Part shown: piece after piece, positions 48,221 through 61,600 of the stretch
How the letters are laid out: each line of letters starts with the position of its first letter
Numbering within the stretch: position 1 is the first letter of the stretch
Origin: Paracoccaceae bacterium
Lineage (GTDB): Bacteria; Pseudomonadota; Alphaproteobacteria; Rhodobacterales; Rhodobacteraceae
NCBI GenBank assembly: GCA_020832655.1
Contig: JAFIEF010000006.1
Coordinates: 21,811 to 85,810, forward strand
Length of the DNA: 64,000 nucleotides
Reading direction: 5' to 3'
Made by a program: the position numbers and the translations under genes
Notes under the pieces: model-generated
What the model saw: only the letters and a program-made list of their open reading frames with translations
Database searches by the model: none
Told to the model about the DNA's origin: nothing

Positions 48221-49525
48221 TTATGTGTCGAAAACCCGGCTGAAGATGGTTTCGACATGTTTGGTGTGGTAATCGAGATCAAATTTCGAGCGGATTTCCT
48301 CTTCGCCGAGCGCGGCGCGGACATCCGTATCGGCCAGCAGCTCTTCCAGAAAATCGCGGCCCTGTTCCCACACCTTCATCGCATTGCGCTGCACCAGGAC
48401 ATAGGCGTCCTCGCGCGACACACCGGCCTGGGTCAGCGCCAGCAGCACGCGCTGCGAATGGATCAGCCCGCGGAACTTGTTCATATTGGTGATCATGTTG
48501 TCGGGATAGACCACCAGCTTGTCGATCACCCCGGTCAGGCGCGCCAGCGCGAAATCCAGCGTCACTGTGGCATCGGGGCCGATCATGCGCTCGACCGAGG
48601 AATGCGAAATGTCACGCTCATGCCACAGCGCCACATTCTCCATCGCCGGTATCACCGCCATACGCACCAGCCGCGCAAGGCCAGTCAGGTTTTCGGTCAG
48701 CACCGGGTTGCGCTTATGCGGCATCGCGCTGGAACCCTTCTGGCCTTTGCTGAAAAACTCTTCCGCTTCAAGCACTTCGGTACGTTGCATGTGGCGGATT
48801 TCTATGGCGATGTTTTCAATGCTGGATGCAATCACACCCAGCACCGCAAAGAACATCGCATGGCGGTCACGCGGGATGACCTGCGTGCTTATAGGCTCTG
48901 GCTGAAGGCCCATCTGCGCGCAGACATGCGCCTCGACCGAGGGGTCGATATTGGCGAATGTGCCGACTGCGCCGGAAATCGCACCCGTGGCAATCTCGGC
49001 GCGCGCGGCGTGCAGCCTCTCGCGGTTGCGTTTCATTTCGGCATAAAACCGCGCGAAGGTCAGGCCCATTGTGGTGGGTTCGGCATGAATGCCGTGGCTG
49101 CGCCCCATGCGGATGGTGAATTTATGCTCCATCGCGCGACGTTTCAGCGCATCAAGCAGCGCATCCATATCCGCCAGCAGCAGATCGGCTGCGCGCACAA
49201 GCTGCACATTGAAGGTGGTGTCCAGCACATCCGAACTGGTCATGCCCTGATGCACAAAACGCGCTTCTTCCTGTCCGATGATTTCTGCCAGATGGGTCAG
49301 GAAGGCGATGACATCATGTTTGGTAACGGACTCGATTTCGTCGATGCGGGCGACATCGAATTGCACATCCCTGGCTTTCCATACCGCTGCGGCGCTTTCA
49401 GTGGGGATCACGCCCAGCTTGGCTTGCGCATCACAGGCATGGGCTTCAATCTCGTACCAGATGCGAAACTTCGTCTCGGGCGACCAGATGGCGACCATGT
49501 CGGGGCGGGAATAGCGCGGGATCAT
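48221..49525 (-). CDS. purB: Adenylosuccinate lyase
   Basis: Cleaves SAICAR and adenylosuccinate, releasing fumarate, in purine synthesis. 434 residues, normal. The fumarase/aspartase-superfamily signature GSSAMPHKRNPVLTENL is intact, as are the catalytic-His region MTSSDVLDTTFNVQL and RSHGIHAEPTTMGLTFA. Divergent from the SulP gene. Confidence 0.98.
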   Translation of the reverse strand: MIPRYSRPDMVAIWSPETKFRIWYEIEAHACDAQAKLGVIPTESAAAVWKARDVQFDVARIDEIESVTKHDVIAFLTHLAEIIGQEEARFVHQGMTSSDVLDTTFNVQLVRAADLLLADMDALLDALKRRAMEHKFTIRMGRSHGIHAEPTTMGLTFARFYAEMKRNRERLHAARAEIATGAISGAVGTFANIDPSVEAHVCAQMGLQPEPISTQVIPRDRHAMFFAVLGVIASSIENIAIEIRHMQRTEVLEAEEFFSKGQKGSSAMPHKRNPVLTENLTGLARLVRMAVIPAMENVALWHERDISHSSVERMIGPDATVTLDFALARLTGVIDKLVVYPDNMITNMNKFRGLIHSQRVLLALTQAGVSREDAYVLVQRNAMKVWEQGRDFLEELLADTDVRAALGEEEIRSKFDLDYHTKHVETIFSRVFDT

Positions 49526-49604
49526 CGCAAGACCTTTCGATATGAGCGGGTTGCGTGCCTCTTATAGTGTGCTTCGGTTCGCCGCAAGCTATCGCCAAGG
49601 TAAA

Positions 49605-49620
49605 CATAATACTGATTATG
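49605..49620. promoter_or_regulatory. Palindrome CATAAT-N4-ATTATG upstream of SulP gene
   Basis: Perfect 6-bp arms in an AT-rich island of the 270-bp purB/SulP divergent gap. Possible operator; the regulator is unknown. Confidence 0.35.
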
Positions 49621-49674
49621 AGAAGTATATGTAATCCTGTCGGACCGCCCCCCAACCCGGTTCATGAAACTGAC

Positions 49675-49690
49675 GTGAAAACATATTCAC
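49675..49690. promoter_or_regulatory. Palindrome GTGAA-N6-TTCAC just upstream of the SulP -35
   Basis: GTGAAAACATATTCAC, perfect 5-bp arms, ending 3 bp before the predicted -35. Position suits a regulator binding site. Confidence 0.4.
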
Positions 49691-49693
49691 ATC

Positions 49694-49721
49694 TTGCAAT
49701 ATTATTGGGCCGGGTTATATG
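49694..49721 (+). promoter_or_regulatory. Predicted SulP promoter
   Basis: TTGCAA (49694-49699), 16-bp spacer, TATATG (49716-49721), about 70 bp before the ATG at 49796. Confidence 0.4.
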
Positions 49722-49795
49722 GGGGGCAGTCGCGCGCAGGTTTGCGCGCAGTATCACTGCCATCTCAGGCTTGCACAAAAAAGGGTTCTGCGGTA

Positions 49796-51550
49796 ATGCT
49801 CACCCGGATTTTTCCGTTTCTGACCTGGTCGCGCAATTATCAGCGTTCCGACCTGACCAATGATCTTATCGCCGCCGCGGTGGTCACGATCATGCTCATC
49901 CCCCAGGGCATGGCCTATGCGATGCTGGCCGGCCTGCCCCCGCAGGCAGGGCTTTACGGGGCGATTGTGCCCCTGCTGCTATATGCGGCTTTCGGCAGCT
50001 CGCGCGCGCTGGCGGTCGGGCCAGTGGCGGTGGTGGCGCTGATGACGGCTGCGGCGGCAGGCACGGTCGCGGAAATCGGCGGGCCGGACTATCATCTGGC
50101 CGCGCTGTGGCTGGCGTTGCTTTCAGGCGCGATGATGCTGGTAATGGGGCTGTTCCGGCTTGGCTTCATTGCCAATTTCCTAAGCCATCCGGTGATTTCG
50201 GGCTTCATCACCGCAGCGGGCATCCTGATTGCCGCCAGCCAGTTGCGGCATTTGCTAGGTGCAGATGTCAGTGGCAAGACCTTGCCGCAGGTGGTGCCGT
50301 CGTTGATTGCATCGCTGGGCGATATCTCGGTTCTGACGGTCGCGCTCTCGGCGGCGGTGCTGGGTTTTCTGTTCTGGTCGCGCGCCGGTCTGGCGAAGCT
50401 GTTGCAAAAGCTTGGTATGTCGGCCCCGCTGGCAAAACTTCTGGGTAAGGGCGCGTTGCTGGTCGCGGTTGTGGCCTCGACCCTTGCGGTCTGGGGGCTG
50501 GGGCTGGACAAGATGGGCGTGGCGATCCTGGGCGATGTGCCGCGCGGCCTGCCCGAATTCGGCCTGCCTGCTTTTGATCTGAACCTGATCACGCTTCTGC
50601 TGGCCCCGGCCCTGCTGATTGCCATTGTCGGCTATGTCGAATCGATCTCGATCGCGCAGACGCTGGCCGCGAAAAAGCGCGAGGCGATTGACCCCGACCG
50701 CGAACTGATCGCGCTGGGGCTGGCCAATCTGGGCGCAGGCACCAGCAATGCGATGCCGGTCACGGGCGGGTTATCGCGGTCGATCGTGAATTATGACGCG
50801 GGTGCTGCAACGCCTGCCGCGGGCGCGATGACCGCGATTTCCATCGCGGCGGCGCTTCTGCTGCTGACGCCGCTGATGTATTTCCTGCCTCGCGCCACGC
50901 TGGCCGCGATCATCATCGTGGCGGTGCTGTCGCTGCTGGATTTCCGCGCCCTGCCCCGGATCTGGGCCTATTCGAAGGCCGATGGCGCCGCAATGGCCGC
51001 GACCATGCTGGTGACGCTTCTGGTGGGCGTGGAACAGGGGTTGCTGGCCGGCGTCGGGTTGTCGCTGCTTTTGTATCTCAACCGCACCTCGCGCCCGCAT
51101 ATGGCGGTGGTGGGGCAAGTGCCAGGGACCGAGCATTTCCGCAATGTCGCGCGTCACCGCGTTGTCACCGACCCAAAAGTGTTTTCGGTTCGCGTCGATG
51201 AATCGCTCTACTTCCCCAATGCCCGCGCGCTGGAAGTCCGTATCGTGCGCGCGCTGCATGAAACCCCGGATCTGGAGCATGTCGTGCTGCAATGCACCGC
51301 CGTCAACTATATCGACGCCTCGGCGCTGGAAAGCCTGGAGGCGATCAATGAAAGGTTGAGTGCCGCAGGGGTGAAATTCCACCTATCAGAGGTCAAAGGA
51401 CCAGTGATGGACCGGCTGCAACGCGTTCATTTCCTTGACGAATTGAACGGGCAGGTGTTTCTGACCCAGTTCGATGCCATGTCCAGGCTGTCACCCGAAC
51501 TGACGCAGGGTTGCGCGCAGGCAGAACGCTGCGAGACATTGATCGAATAG
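49796..51550 (+). CDS. SulP-family anion transporter with STAS domain
   Basis: 584-residue inner-membrane transporter for sulfate, bicarbonate or a related anion. The membrane domain (about 20-420, ten or more hydrophobic segments) has the SulP signature TIMLIPQGMAYAMLAGLPPQAGLYGAIVP and VTGGLSRSIVNYDAGA. The cytoplasmic STAS domain (about 470-560) has LQCTAVNYIDASALESL. Start MLTRIFPFLTWSRN at 49796 with AAGGG upstream; the track start at 49694 lies in the promoter. Anion specificity cannot be deduced; no sulfur genes adjoin. Confidence 0.93.
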   Translation: MLTRIFPFLTWSRNYQRSDLTNDLIAAAVVTIMLIPQGMAYAMLAGLPPQAGLYGAIVPLLLYAAFGSSRALAVGPVAVVALMTAAAAGTVAEIGGPDYHLAALWLALLSGAMMLVMGLFRLGFIANFLSHPVISGFITAAGILIAASQLRHLLGADVSGKTLPQVVPSLIASLGDISVLTVALSAAVLGFLFWSRAGLAKLLQKLGMSAPLAKLLGKGALLVAVVASTLAVWGLGLDKMGVAILGDVPRGLPEFGLPAFDLNLITLLLAPALLIAIVGYVESISIAQTLAAKKREAIDPDRELIALGLANLGAGTSNAMPVTGGLSRSIVNYDAGAATPAAGAMTAISIAAALLLLTPLMYFLPRATLAAIIIVAVLSLLDFRALPRIWAYSKADGAAMAATMLVTLLVGVEQGLLAGVGLSLLLYLNRTSRPHMAVVGQVPGTEHFRNVARHRVVTDPKVFSVRVDESLYFPNARALEVRIVRALHETPDLEHVVLQCTAVNYIDASALESLEAINERLSAAGVKFHLSEVKGPVMDRLQRVHFLDELNGQVFLTQFDAMSRLSPELTQGCAQAERCETLIE

Positions 51551-51585
51551 CCTGAAGAAGGCTGCACAAGGTCTTGATATAATGA

Positions 51586-51616
51586 CATATCGTGCGACCA
51601 TAGCTCGCGCGATATG
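51586..51616. terminator. Bidirectional terminator hairpin
   Basis: 11-bp stem CATATCGTGCG / CGCGCGATATG (one wobble or mismatch position), 9-nt loop, between convergent SulP and proA genes. Confidence 0.55.
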
Positions 51617-51622
51617 GCCTTG

Positions 51623-52875
51623 CTACGGGCGCGTTGTGCCATCGCCTGTAACCAGATATTTGAAGCTGGTCAGTTGTTCCGCCCCCACTGGCCCGCGCGC
51701 ATGCATCTTGCCGGTGGCGATGCCGATCTCTGCGCCCAGGCCAAATTCGCCGCCATCGGCAAACTGGGTCGAGGCGTTGCGCATCAATATCGCGCTGTCC
51801 AGCCCGGCAAAGAAGCGCGCGGCGGTGTCATCATCTTCGGTGATGATCGCCTCGGTGTGGTTCGACCCAAAGCGGCGGATATGGGCTATCGCGCCCTCGA
51901 TATCCGCGACCACGGCAATGGCGATGATGCTGTCCAGATATTCGCGCCCGAAATCATCCTCCGTGGCGGGCGTGACACCGGGCAGATGCTGCACGCCCGC
52001 ATCGCCGCGCAGCTCTACCCCCGCGGCGGCCAGATCGGCAATGATCTGCGCGCCCAGCCCATCGACAATGTCACGATGCAGCAACAGGCATTCCGCCGCG
52101 CCGCAAATTCCGGTGCGCCGTGTCTTGGCGTTCAGCACCACCCGCCGCGCCTTGTCGGCATCGGCGCTGGCATCGACATAGACATGGCAAATGCCTTCGA
52201 GATGCGCAAAGACCGGCACGCGGGCTTCGCGCTGCACCAGCCCGACCAGCCCCTTGCCCCCGCGCGGCACGATCACATCGATATGCTCGACCATGCGCAG
52301 CATATCCGACACGGCGGCGCGGTCGGTGGTCTGGACAAGCTGGATCGCATCTTCGGGCAATCCGGCGGCGTGCAGCCCTGCAACCAGTGCAGCATGGATC
52401 GCGCGCGAGGAGTGAAAGCTTTCCGACCCGCCGCGCAGAATGACGGCGTTGCCGGCTTTCAGACACAGCGCGCCCGCATCGGCGGTGACATTGGGGCGCG
52501 ATTCATAGATCACGCCCACCACACCCAAAGGCGTGCGCACGCGCTGGATATGCAGCCCGCTGGGACGGTCCCATTCAGAAATGACCTGGCCCACCGGGTC
52601 ATCCTGCGCGGCTACATCGCGCAGCGCCTGACAGACCGATTGCAGCCGCGCTTCATCCAGCATCAGCCGGTCCAGCATCGCCCCTGTCAGCCCCTTCGCG
52701 CGCGCGGCTTCCATGTCGCGGGCATTGGCGGCCAGCACATCACCGCGCGCATTCCACAGCGCATCGGCGGCGGCAGTCAGCGCCTGCGCCTTGGCCTGCG
52801 GCGTGGCCGCGGCCAGAATTGCAGCAGCGGCGCGGGCGCGACGACCCATTTCCAACATGTCGGTGCTGATTTCGG

Positions 52876-52879
<4 letters not shown>
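51623..52879 (-). CDS. proA: Gamma-glutamyl phosphate reductase
   Basis: Second step of proline synthesis, NADPH reduction of glutamyl 5-phosphate to the semialdehyde. 418 residues. The catalytic Cys is in [18 protein letters not shown], and the family C-terminus [23 protein letters not shown] is typical. Start overlaps the proB stop by 4 bp (ATGA), so proB-proA are coupled. proC lies about 9 kb away on the other strand. Confidence 0.98.
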
Positions 52880-55136
<2,257 letters not shown>

Positions 55137-56684
55137 TCAGCGCCCGCGCAGCAACCCGCCCAGCACCCCGCGCACCAGCGCCTGACCCGTGCGCGACCCA
55201 AGCTGGCGCGCCATCGACTTGGCAAAGGCGTCAACGGGCGTGTCGCTGCGCGAGGCGCGCCGCACTGGCGCCTTGCGCGCAGTCCCGCGCGCGGGCGGTT
55301 CATAGCGCCGCGCGGCGTTGAATTCGCGTTCGGCCTGCGCGGCGGATTCGGCCTTTTGCAGCGCGATCCCGGCTTCTTTCGCGGCGGCCTCTGCTCGGCG
55401 CGCCAGCATTTCATGCGCGCTGTCGCTGTCGATCAGCCGCTCATATTTCCCCGCCACCGGCGAGCGCGCCATCAGCATCTGGCGCGCACCATCCTCGATC
55501 GGACCGACCAGGCTTGCAGGCGGGCGGATCAGCGTGCGTTCGGCCATGCCGGGATTGCCGCGATCTTCCAGAAAGGATGTCACCGCTTCGCCCACGCCCA
55601 CATCGCGGATCGCATCGGCAATGTCGAAACGCGGATTGGGCCGATAGGTCTGCGCGGCGCGGCGCAAAGCCTGGCCGTCGCGCGCGGTGAAGGCGCGCAG
55701 CGCATGCTGCACCCGGTTGCCCAGCTGGCCCAGAATGGTGTCGGGCACGTCATCAGGGTTCTGGGTGATGAAATACACCCCCACCCCCTTGGAACGGATC
55801 AGCCGCGCCACGCGCTCGACCTTTTCGATCAGCGCGCGCGGGGCACCATTGAACAGCAGATGTGCTTCATCGAAGAAGAACACCAGCTTCGGCTTGTCGG
55901 GGTTTCCGACCTCTGGCAGTTCTTCGAAGAGTTGGGACAGCAGCCAAAGCAGGAAGGTCGCGTAAAGCCGCGGCGTGCGCATCAGCCTTTCGGCGTGCAG
56001 AATGCTGATACAGCCGCGCCCATCCGGGGCCAGTCGCATGAAATCCGCAAGCTCCAGCGCGGGTTCGCTGAAGAAATGCGCCGCGCCTTGATTTTCCAGC
56101 ACCAGAAGCTTGCGCTGGATTGCGCCGATGCTGGCCGTCGTCACCGCGCCATATTGCGCCGAAATCGCGCGCTGGTTTTCGGCCAGGAAATTCAGCATCG
56201 CGCGCAGATCCTTCAGGTCAAGGATCGGCAGCCCTTCGTCATCCGAGATGCGGAAGGCCACATTGATCACTCCTTCCTGCGCTTCGGTCAGATCGAGCAT
56301 GCGCGACAGCAGCAGTGGCCCGACCTCGGCAATCGTGGTGCGCACAGGGTGGCCATGCTCGCCAAAGAAATCCCAGAAGATGGCCGGGCAGTCGCGATAG
56401 CCATAACCCTGCAACCCGATCTGCGCTGCGCGACGTTCAAATGCGTCGCGCGGCGTGCCGGGCAGCGCCATGCCGCCGACATCGCCCTTGATATCGGTCA
56501 GGAAGACCGGCACGCCTGCATCCGAAAAGCCCTCGGCAAGGATCTGCATGGTGATGGTCTTGCCGGTCCCGGTGGCCCCGGTGATCAGCCCGTGGCGATT
56601 GCCGAAGCGGTGATGCAGCAATTGCGGCTCTTGCTGGCTTTCGCCACCGCCGCCGACGATGATGGCGTGATCCGTGTCTGTCAT
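55137..56684 (-). CDS. HerA-like ATPase (DUF853 family)
   Basis: 515 residues, P-loop ATPase of the FtsK/HerA clade. Walker A TGATGTGKT at about 36-43, Walker B KLVFFFDEAHLLF at about 270, and sensor-like GVGVYFITQNPDDVPD. Family members (E. coli YjgR type) are predicted helicases or translocases of unknown role. The C-terminal 100 residues are Ala/Arg-rich (ARRAEAAAKEAGIALQKAESAAQAEREFNAARR), end LVRGVLGGLLRGR, and may form a coiled coil. No nurA or other partner nuclease is adjacent. Confidence 0.9.
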   Translation of the reverse strand: MTDTDHAIIVGGGGESQQEPQLLHHRFGNRHGLITGATGTGKTITMQILAEGFSDAGVPVFLTDIKGDVGGMALPGTPRDAFERRAAQIGLQGYGYRDCPAIFWDFFGEHGHPVRTTIAEVGPLLLSRMLDLTEAQEGVINVAFRISDDEGLPILDLKDLRAMLNFLAENQRAISAQYGAVTTASIGAIQRKLLVLENQGAAHFFSEPALELADFMRLAPDGRGCISILHAERLMRTPRLYATFLLWLLSQLFEELPEVGNPDKPKLVFFFDEAHLLFNGAPRALIEKVERVARLIRSKGVGVYFITQNPDDVPDTILGQLGNRVQHALRAFTARDGQALRRAAQTYRPNPRFDIADAIRDVGVGEAVTSFLEDRGNPGMAERTLIRPPASLVGPIEDGARQMLMARSPVAGKYERLIDSDSAHEMLARRAEAAAKEAGIALQKAESAAQAEREFNAARRYEPPARGTARKAPVRRASRSDTPVDAFAKSMARQLGSRTGQALVRGVLGGLLRGR

Positions 56685-56832
56685 TACTCTTTACCCTATG
56701 TCTTGGCCCCAACTGTTGATTACGGCAGAATTCATCACGATGGAAATCCATTCTTAACTATTCTGCGCTAGCCTGTGGGTTGCGCTGCCTGTTTTCGGAA
56801 GCGAGCGGCGCGTTTCCTCCCTGTCAGACTGG

Positions 56833-56850
56833 CTGCACCTTCGGGTGCAG
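56833..56850 (+). terminator. Hairpin with UUCG tetraloop
   Basis: CTGCACC-TTCG-GGTGCAG followed by TCATTTT in the 558-bp gap between the HerA-like and IalB genes. Very stable stem; what it would terminate is unclear, since no plus-strand gene precedes it closely. Confidence 0.4.
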
Positions 56851-56883
56851 TCATTTTGCGGGCGTAGCGGCCCGCGCTTTGCT

Positions 56884-56907
56884 GCAATGTTCCAGCAGGA
56901 ATATTGC
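56884..56907. other. 10-bp inverted repeat in intergenic region
   Basis: GCAATGTTCC-AGCA-GGAATATTGC, one G-T pair. Either an RNA hairpin or an operator. No gene is seen in 56685-57242. Confidence 0.4.
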
Positions 56908-56976
56908 GTGTTGGCAGGGCTGTAAAACCCAGTCAAGACTGGTCAAGAAAACTGAAAAGGCGCGGAAATTTTTTTG

Positions 56977-57005
56977 TTGACGGGTGCATTTTTTCGCCCT
57001 ACGGT
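56977..57005 (+). promoter_or_regulatory. Predicted strong promoter upstream of IalB-like gene
   Basis: TTGACG (56977-56982), 17-bp spacer, TACGGT (57000-57005), after a T-rich tract. Transcripts would carry a roughly 230-nt leader to the ATG at 57243, or end at the hairpin at 57052-57089. Confidence 0.45.
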
Positions 57006-57051
57006 TCGGCCAATCGTCGGCCAGTCCGACAGGGAGAAAAACCAAAAAAAC

Positions 57052-57089
57052 AAATGTGCAGGGGCCATTTTTTGGCCCCTGTTGCATTT
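57052..57089 (+). ncRNA. Two-part hairpin; possible leader structure or end of a short RNA
   Basis: 9-bp stem CAGGGGCCA / TGGCCCCTG with a 5-nt T loop, extended below an internal loop by AAATG / CATTT. With the promoter at 56977 it could delimit an RNA of about 80 nt. The U-tract after the stem is weak (TTTT within CATTTTG). Tentative. Confidence 0.3.
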
Positions 57090-57242
57090 TGTGACCAATG
57101 CGGCTTTTCCGGCGCGCGGCCGCATGAGCAACGCGGCGTTTCAACGCGCAATCACCCCCCTGTGTAAGAACGATTTTTCGACTGACAGCATAGCAGCGGC
57201 GTGGTAGGAGATGCGCAAAACGGACCAATCAAGGAACGAGGC

Positions 57243-57848
57243 ATGTCAGTGACCCAGAACACGTTTATCCGCCTTGCCGCAACGGCCATCATGGCGGCAT
57301 CTTTCGGCGCAACTTCCGCTATGGCCCAGGACGAAGGCGTTGCAAGCGACCCGCTCGGCGTGCTGTCAACCGGCGAAGTGCTGGGCGAGGATATGGGCGA
57401 TGGCAGCTATATCGGCAACACGCATGGCGACTGGGAATTGATCTGCGTCGAAATCGCGGATGAACCCGATCCGTGCCAGATGTATCAGCTTCTGCGCGAT
57501 GCCGAAGGCAATGCAACGGCCGAGGTCACGCTATTCCCCTTGCCACCCGGTCAGGAAGCCGCAGCGGGCGCAACTATCCTGACGCCGCTGGAAACCCTGC
57601 TGACGGCCCAGCTTGTCATGCAAATCGATGACGGGCAGGCAAAGATTTACCCCTTCACCTTCTGTGCGGCAATCGGCTGTGTCGCCCGCGTGGGGTTCAC
57701 CGCTGACGAAATTGATGCCTTCCGCCGCGGCGCCGCCGCTACCTGGACCGTGGTTCCGGTTGCAGCACCCGATCAGCAGGTTGATCTGACCATGTCGCTG
57801 ATCGGCTTCACCGCCGCCTTCGAAGAGTTGCTGGCGCAGCTTGACTGA
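57243..57848 (+). CDS. IalB-like (invasion-associated locus B) periplasmic protein
   Basis: 201 residues from ATG 57243 (AAGGA upstream). Signal peptide MSVTQNTFIRLAATAIMAASFGATSAMA, then an IalB-family domain: THGDWELICVEIADEPDPCQMYQLLRD, LLTAQLVMQIDDGQAKIYPFTFCAAIGCVARVGFTADEIDAFRRG. Cys positions suit disulfides. The family was named for Bartonella but is widespread in free-living alphaproteobacteria, where its role is unclear. Strong terminator 27 bp after the stop. Confidence 0.88.
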   Translation: MSVTQNTFIRLAATAIMAASFGATSAMAQDEGVASDPLGVLSTGEVLGEDMGDGSYIGNTHGDWELICVEIADEPDPCQMYQLLRDAEGNATAEVTLFPLPPGQEAAAGATILTPLETLLTAQLVMQIDDGQAKIYPFTFCAAIGCVARVGFTADEIDAFRRGAAATWTVVPVAAPDQQVDLTMSLIGFTAAFEELLAQLD

Positions 57849-57874
57849 TCTGATCAGCGTTTGAAATCAGCTTG

Positions 57875-57903
57875 GCCCGGTCCGGTTGGACCGGGCTTTT
57901 TTT
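57875..57903 (+). terminator. Rho-independent terminator of IalB-like gene
   Basis: 9-bp perfect stem GCCCGGTCC / GGACCGGGC, GGTT loop, then TTTTTTT. Confidence 0.95.
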
Positions 57904-57991
57904 GCACCCCGCCCCCTTGGCATTCGGGGCATGACCGCCCTAGAGTTGCGACAGGGTTGGCCAGGGCCATCAAGCAATGACAGGGAACATC

Positions 57992-59474
<1,483 letters not shown>

Positions 59475-59485
<11 letters not shown>

Positions 59486-60752
59486 CAGCCCCGGATTATG
59501 GGCTGATACCGCGCCACCCGCCCCGCAATGCAGCGCATTGCAGGGCACGCGCAAGGTTCAGGTGGCGGTGGTGGGGGCAGGCTATACCGGCCTGTCCGCC
59601 GCGCTGCATCTGGCGCAGGCGGGCGTCAGCGTCGCGGTGCTGGAAGCAGATCAAATCGGCGCGGGCGGGTCGGGGCGCAATGTCGGGCTGGTCAATGCCG
59701 GTCTGTGGCTGATGCCCGATGATCTGCTGGCCCGCGCTGGCCCCGATCATGGCGCAAGGCTGCTGGACGCGCTGGCTGCCGCCCCTGCGCTGGTGTGGGA
59801 GTTGGTGCGCGCGCATGGTCTGGACTGTGAAGCCAGCCCGACCGGCACATTGCATTGCGCCGCTGACGCGCGCGGGGCGCGTGCACTGGCTGTGCGCGCT
59901 ACACAATGGCGGGCGCATGGGGCTGATGTGGAATTGCTGGACCACCCGGAAACGGTCATGCGCACCGGCAGCACTGCCTTTCGCGCCGCCCTGTTCGACC
60001 CGCGGGCCGGAACCATCCAGCCGCTGGCCTATGCGCGCGGGCTGGCGCGTGCGGCCTTGGCCCAAGGGGCCGCGATCCACACCCGCAGCCCGCTGCGCGA
60101 ATTGACGCGCGCCGGGTCAGGCTGGCAGTTGACAAGTGATCAGGGCCGCCTCGATGCGCGAGCCGTGATCATTGCGACCAATGCCTATTCCGCCCCGCCG
60201 CTGGATGATCTGGGGCGTGAAATGGCGATCCTGCCCTATTTCAACTTTGCAACCGACCCCCTGCCCCCATCGGTTCTGGCGCAGATCCTGCCTGGGCGCG
60301 AAGGCGCATGGGATACGCGCAAGATCCTGACCTCTTTCCGGCGCGATGCTGCGGGGCGCTTCATCATCGGCTCGGTCGGGCAGTTGGGCCAGTGTGATGC
60401 CACGATCCACCGCGCCTGGGCAGAGCGACGCATGGCGGCGCTGTTCCCGCAACTGCGCGACTACCCGTTGCGCCACGGCTGGTGGGGGCGTATCGGCACC
60501 ACCCCGGACGCCCTGCCCCGGCTGCATCAGCATGGGCCGGGTATCTGGTCGATTTCCGGCTATAACGGGCGCGGGATCGGCCCCGGCACAGTGTTTGGCA
60601 AGATGCTGGCGGGGTTGGTCAGCGGCACGACCGATCTGCGCGACATTCCCCTGCCGCTGGCAACGATCAGGCCCGACAGGCTGCGCCATCTGCGCCACAG
60701 CCTGTTTCGGGCCGGGGCGGCGGCGCTGCATCTTGCGGGCGTGCGCGGCTAA
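59475..60752 (+). CDS. FAD-dependent amine oxidase, probable L-pipecolate oxidase
   Basis: 425 residues of the DAO family. FAD-binding VQVAVVGAGYTGLSAALHLAQAGVSVAVLEAD at about 28-58, second motif GAGGSGRNVGLVNAGLW, C-terminal cofactor region PGIWSISGYNGRGIGPGTVFGKMLA. TTG start at 59475 overlaps the amaB-like gene by 11 bp with AGGGTG upstream. The pairing suggests oxidation of L-pipecolate to piperideine-6-carboxylate (AmaA role), whose hydrolysed form is the substrate of the upstream enzyme. The family alone would also allow a gamma-glutamylputrescine oxidase (PuuB-like) role. No regulator or lysine racemase is adjacent. Confidence 0.82.
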
Positions 60753-61024
60753 GGCCAGACGATTCCCCCCACTTTTCGCAATCCGGCGGCTGCATTGAAT
60801 ATCGGCCCCGATCTTGCCCGATCACTGGGGGATTTCTGGCATTTCTGGTCCGATTTCGCAGGTTATCCCCAGAAATCTTTACCTCCGGGGCGTTTTTTCT
60901 TTACTAATCGGCTGCCTGAGGACACCATATCTGGTAAGCGTCAGATCAAGAGCGCGGAAGTATAGCGGTCATCACAGTGTCTTGTGGGTCGCCACGCGCA
61001 CCCACCAGAAGATCGGGGCGGGTC

Positions 61025-61528
61025 ATGTCAGCAGCAGAGCTTTATCTATCCTCGGATCCGGTCCACCCTATCGATATCGTCGAGACCCTGGCAGAGCATC
61101 ACGCCTGGGATTTCGACCGTATGGGCGAGGACCAGATCGCGATGGCGGTCGAAGGCCAGTGGCGCACCTATTCGCTGACACTGGCGCTGTCACCGGGCGA
61201 TGACATGCTGCGGCTGATCTGCACCTTCGAGATGGACCCGCCGCGCACAGCCCTGCCCCGACTGTATGACGCCATCAACCGCGCCAATGACATGGTCTGG
61301 TCAGGCGCGTTCAGCTTCTGGGAGAGCCAGAATCTGATGGTCTGGCGCTATGGCCTGCTGCTGGGGGCCGACCAGACTGCAGAGATCGAACAGATCGACC
61401 GCATGATGCGCAGCGCAGTGATGGCAGCCGAACGCTTCTATCCTGCCTTCCAGCTTGTCGCATGGGCCGATCACGCGCCGAGCCAGGCGCTGGAGATCGC
61501 GCTGGCCGATGCGGTCGGGCACGCCTGA
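61025..61528 (+). CDS. YbjN-domain protein
   Basis: 167 residues from ATG 61025 (GGGGCGGG upstream). Matches the YbjN/CesT-like family: YLSSDPVHPIDIVETLAEHHAWDFDRMGEDQIAMAVEGQWRTYSLTLAL and LYDAINRANDMVWSGAFSFWESQNLMVWRYGLLL. Members have the type III secretion chaperone fold, and E. coli YbjN affects motility and stress responses; mechanism unknown. It lies 72 bp before proC on the same strand and precedes proC in many Rhodobacterales. The 272-bp gap before it shows no gene. Confidence 0.88.
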   Translation: MSAAELYLSSDPVHPIDIVETLAEHHAWDFDRMGEDQIAMAVEGQWRTYSLTLALSPGDDMLRLICTFEMDPPRTALPRLYDAINRANDMVWSGAFSFWESQNLMVWRYGLLLGADQTAEIEQIDRMMRSAVMAAERFYPAFQLVAWADHAPSQALEIALADAVGHA

Positions 61529-61600
61529 ACGCCGCCCCTTCCCGCTTGACGCCTGCGTGGTCAGACGCAACAACTGGGCGCAAGCAGAATGGAGACTGGC

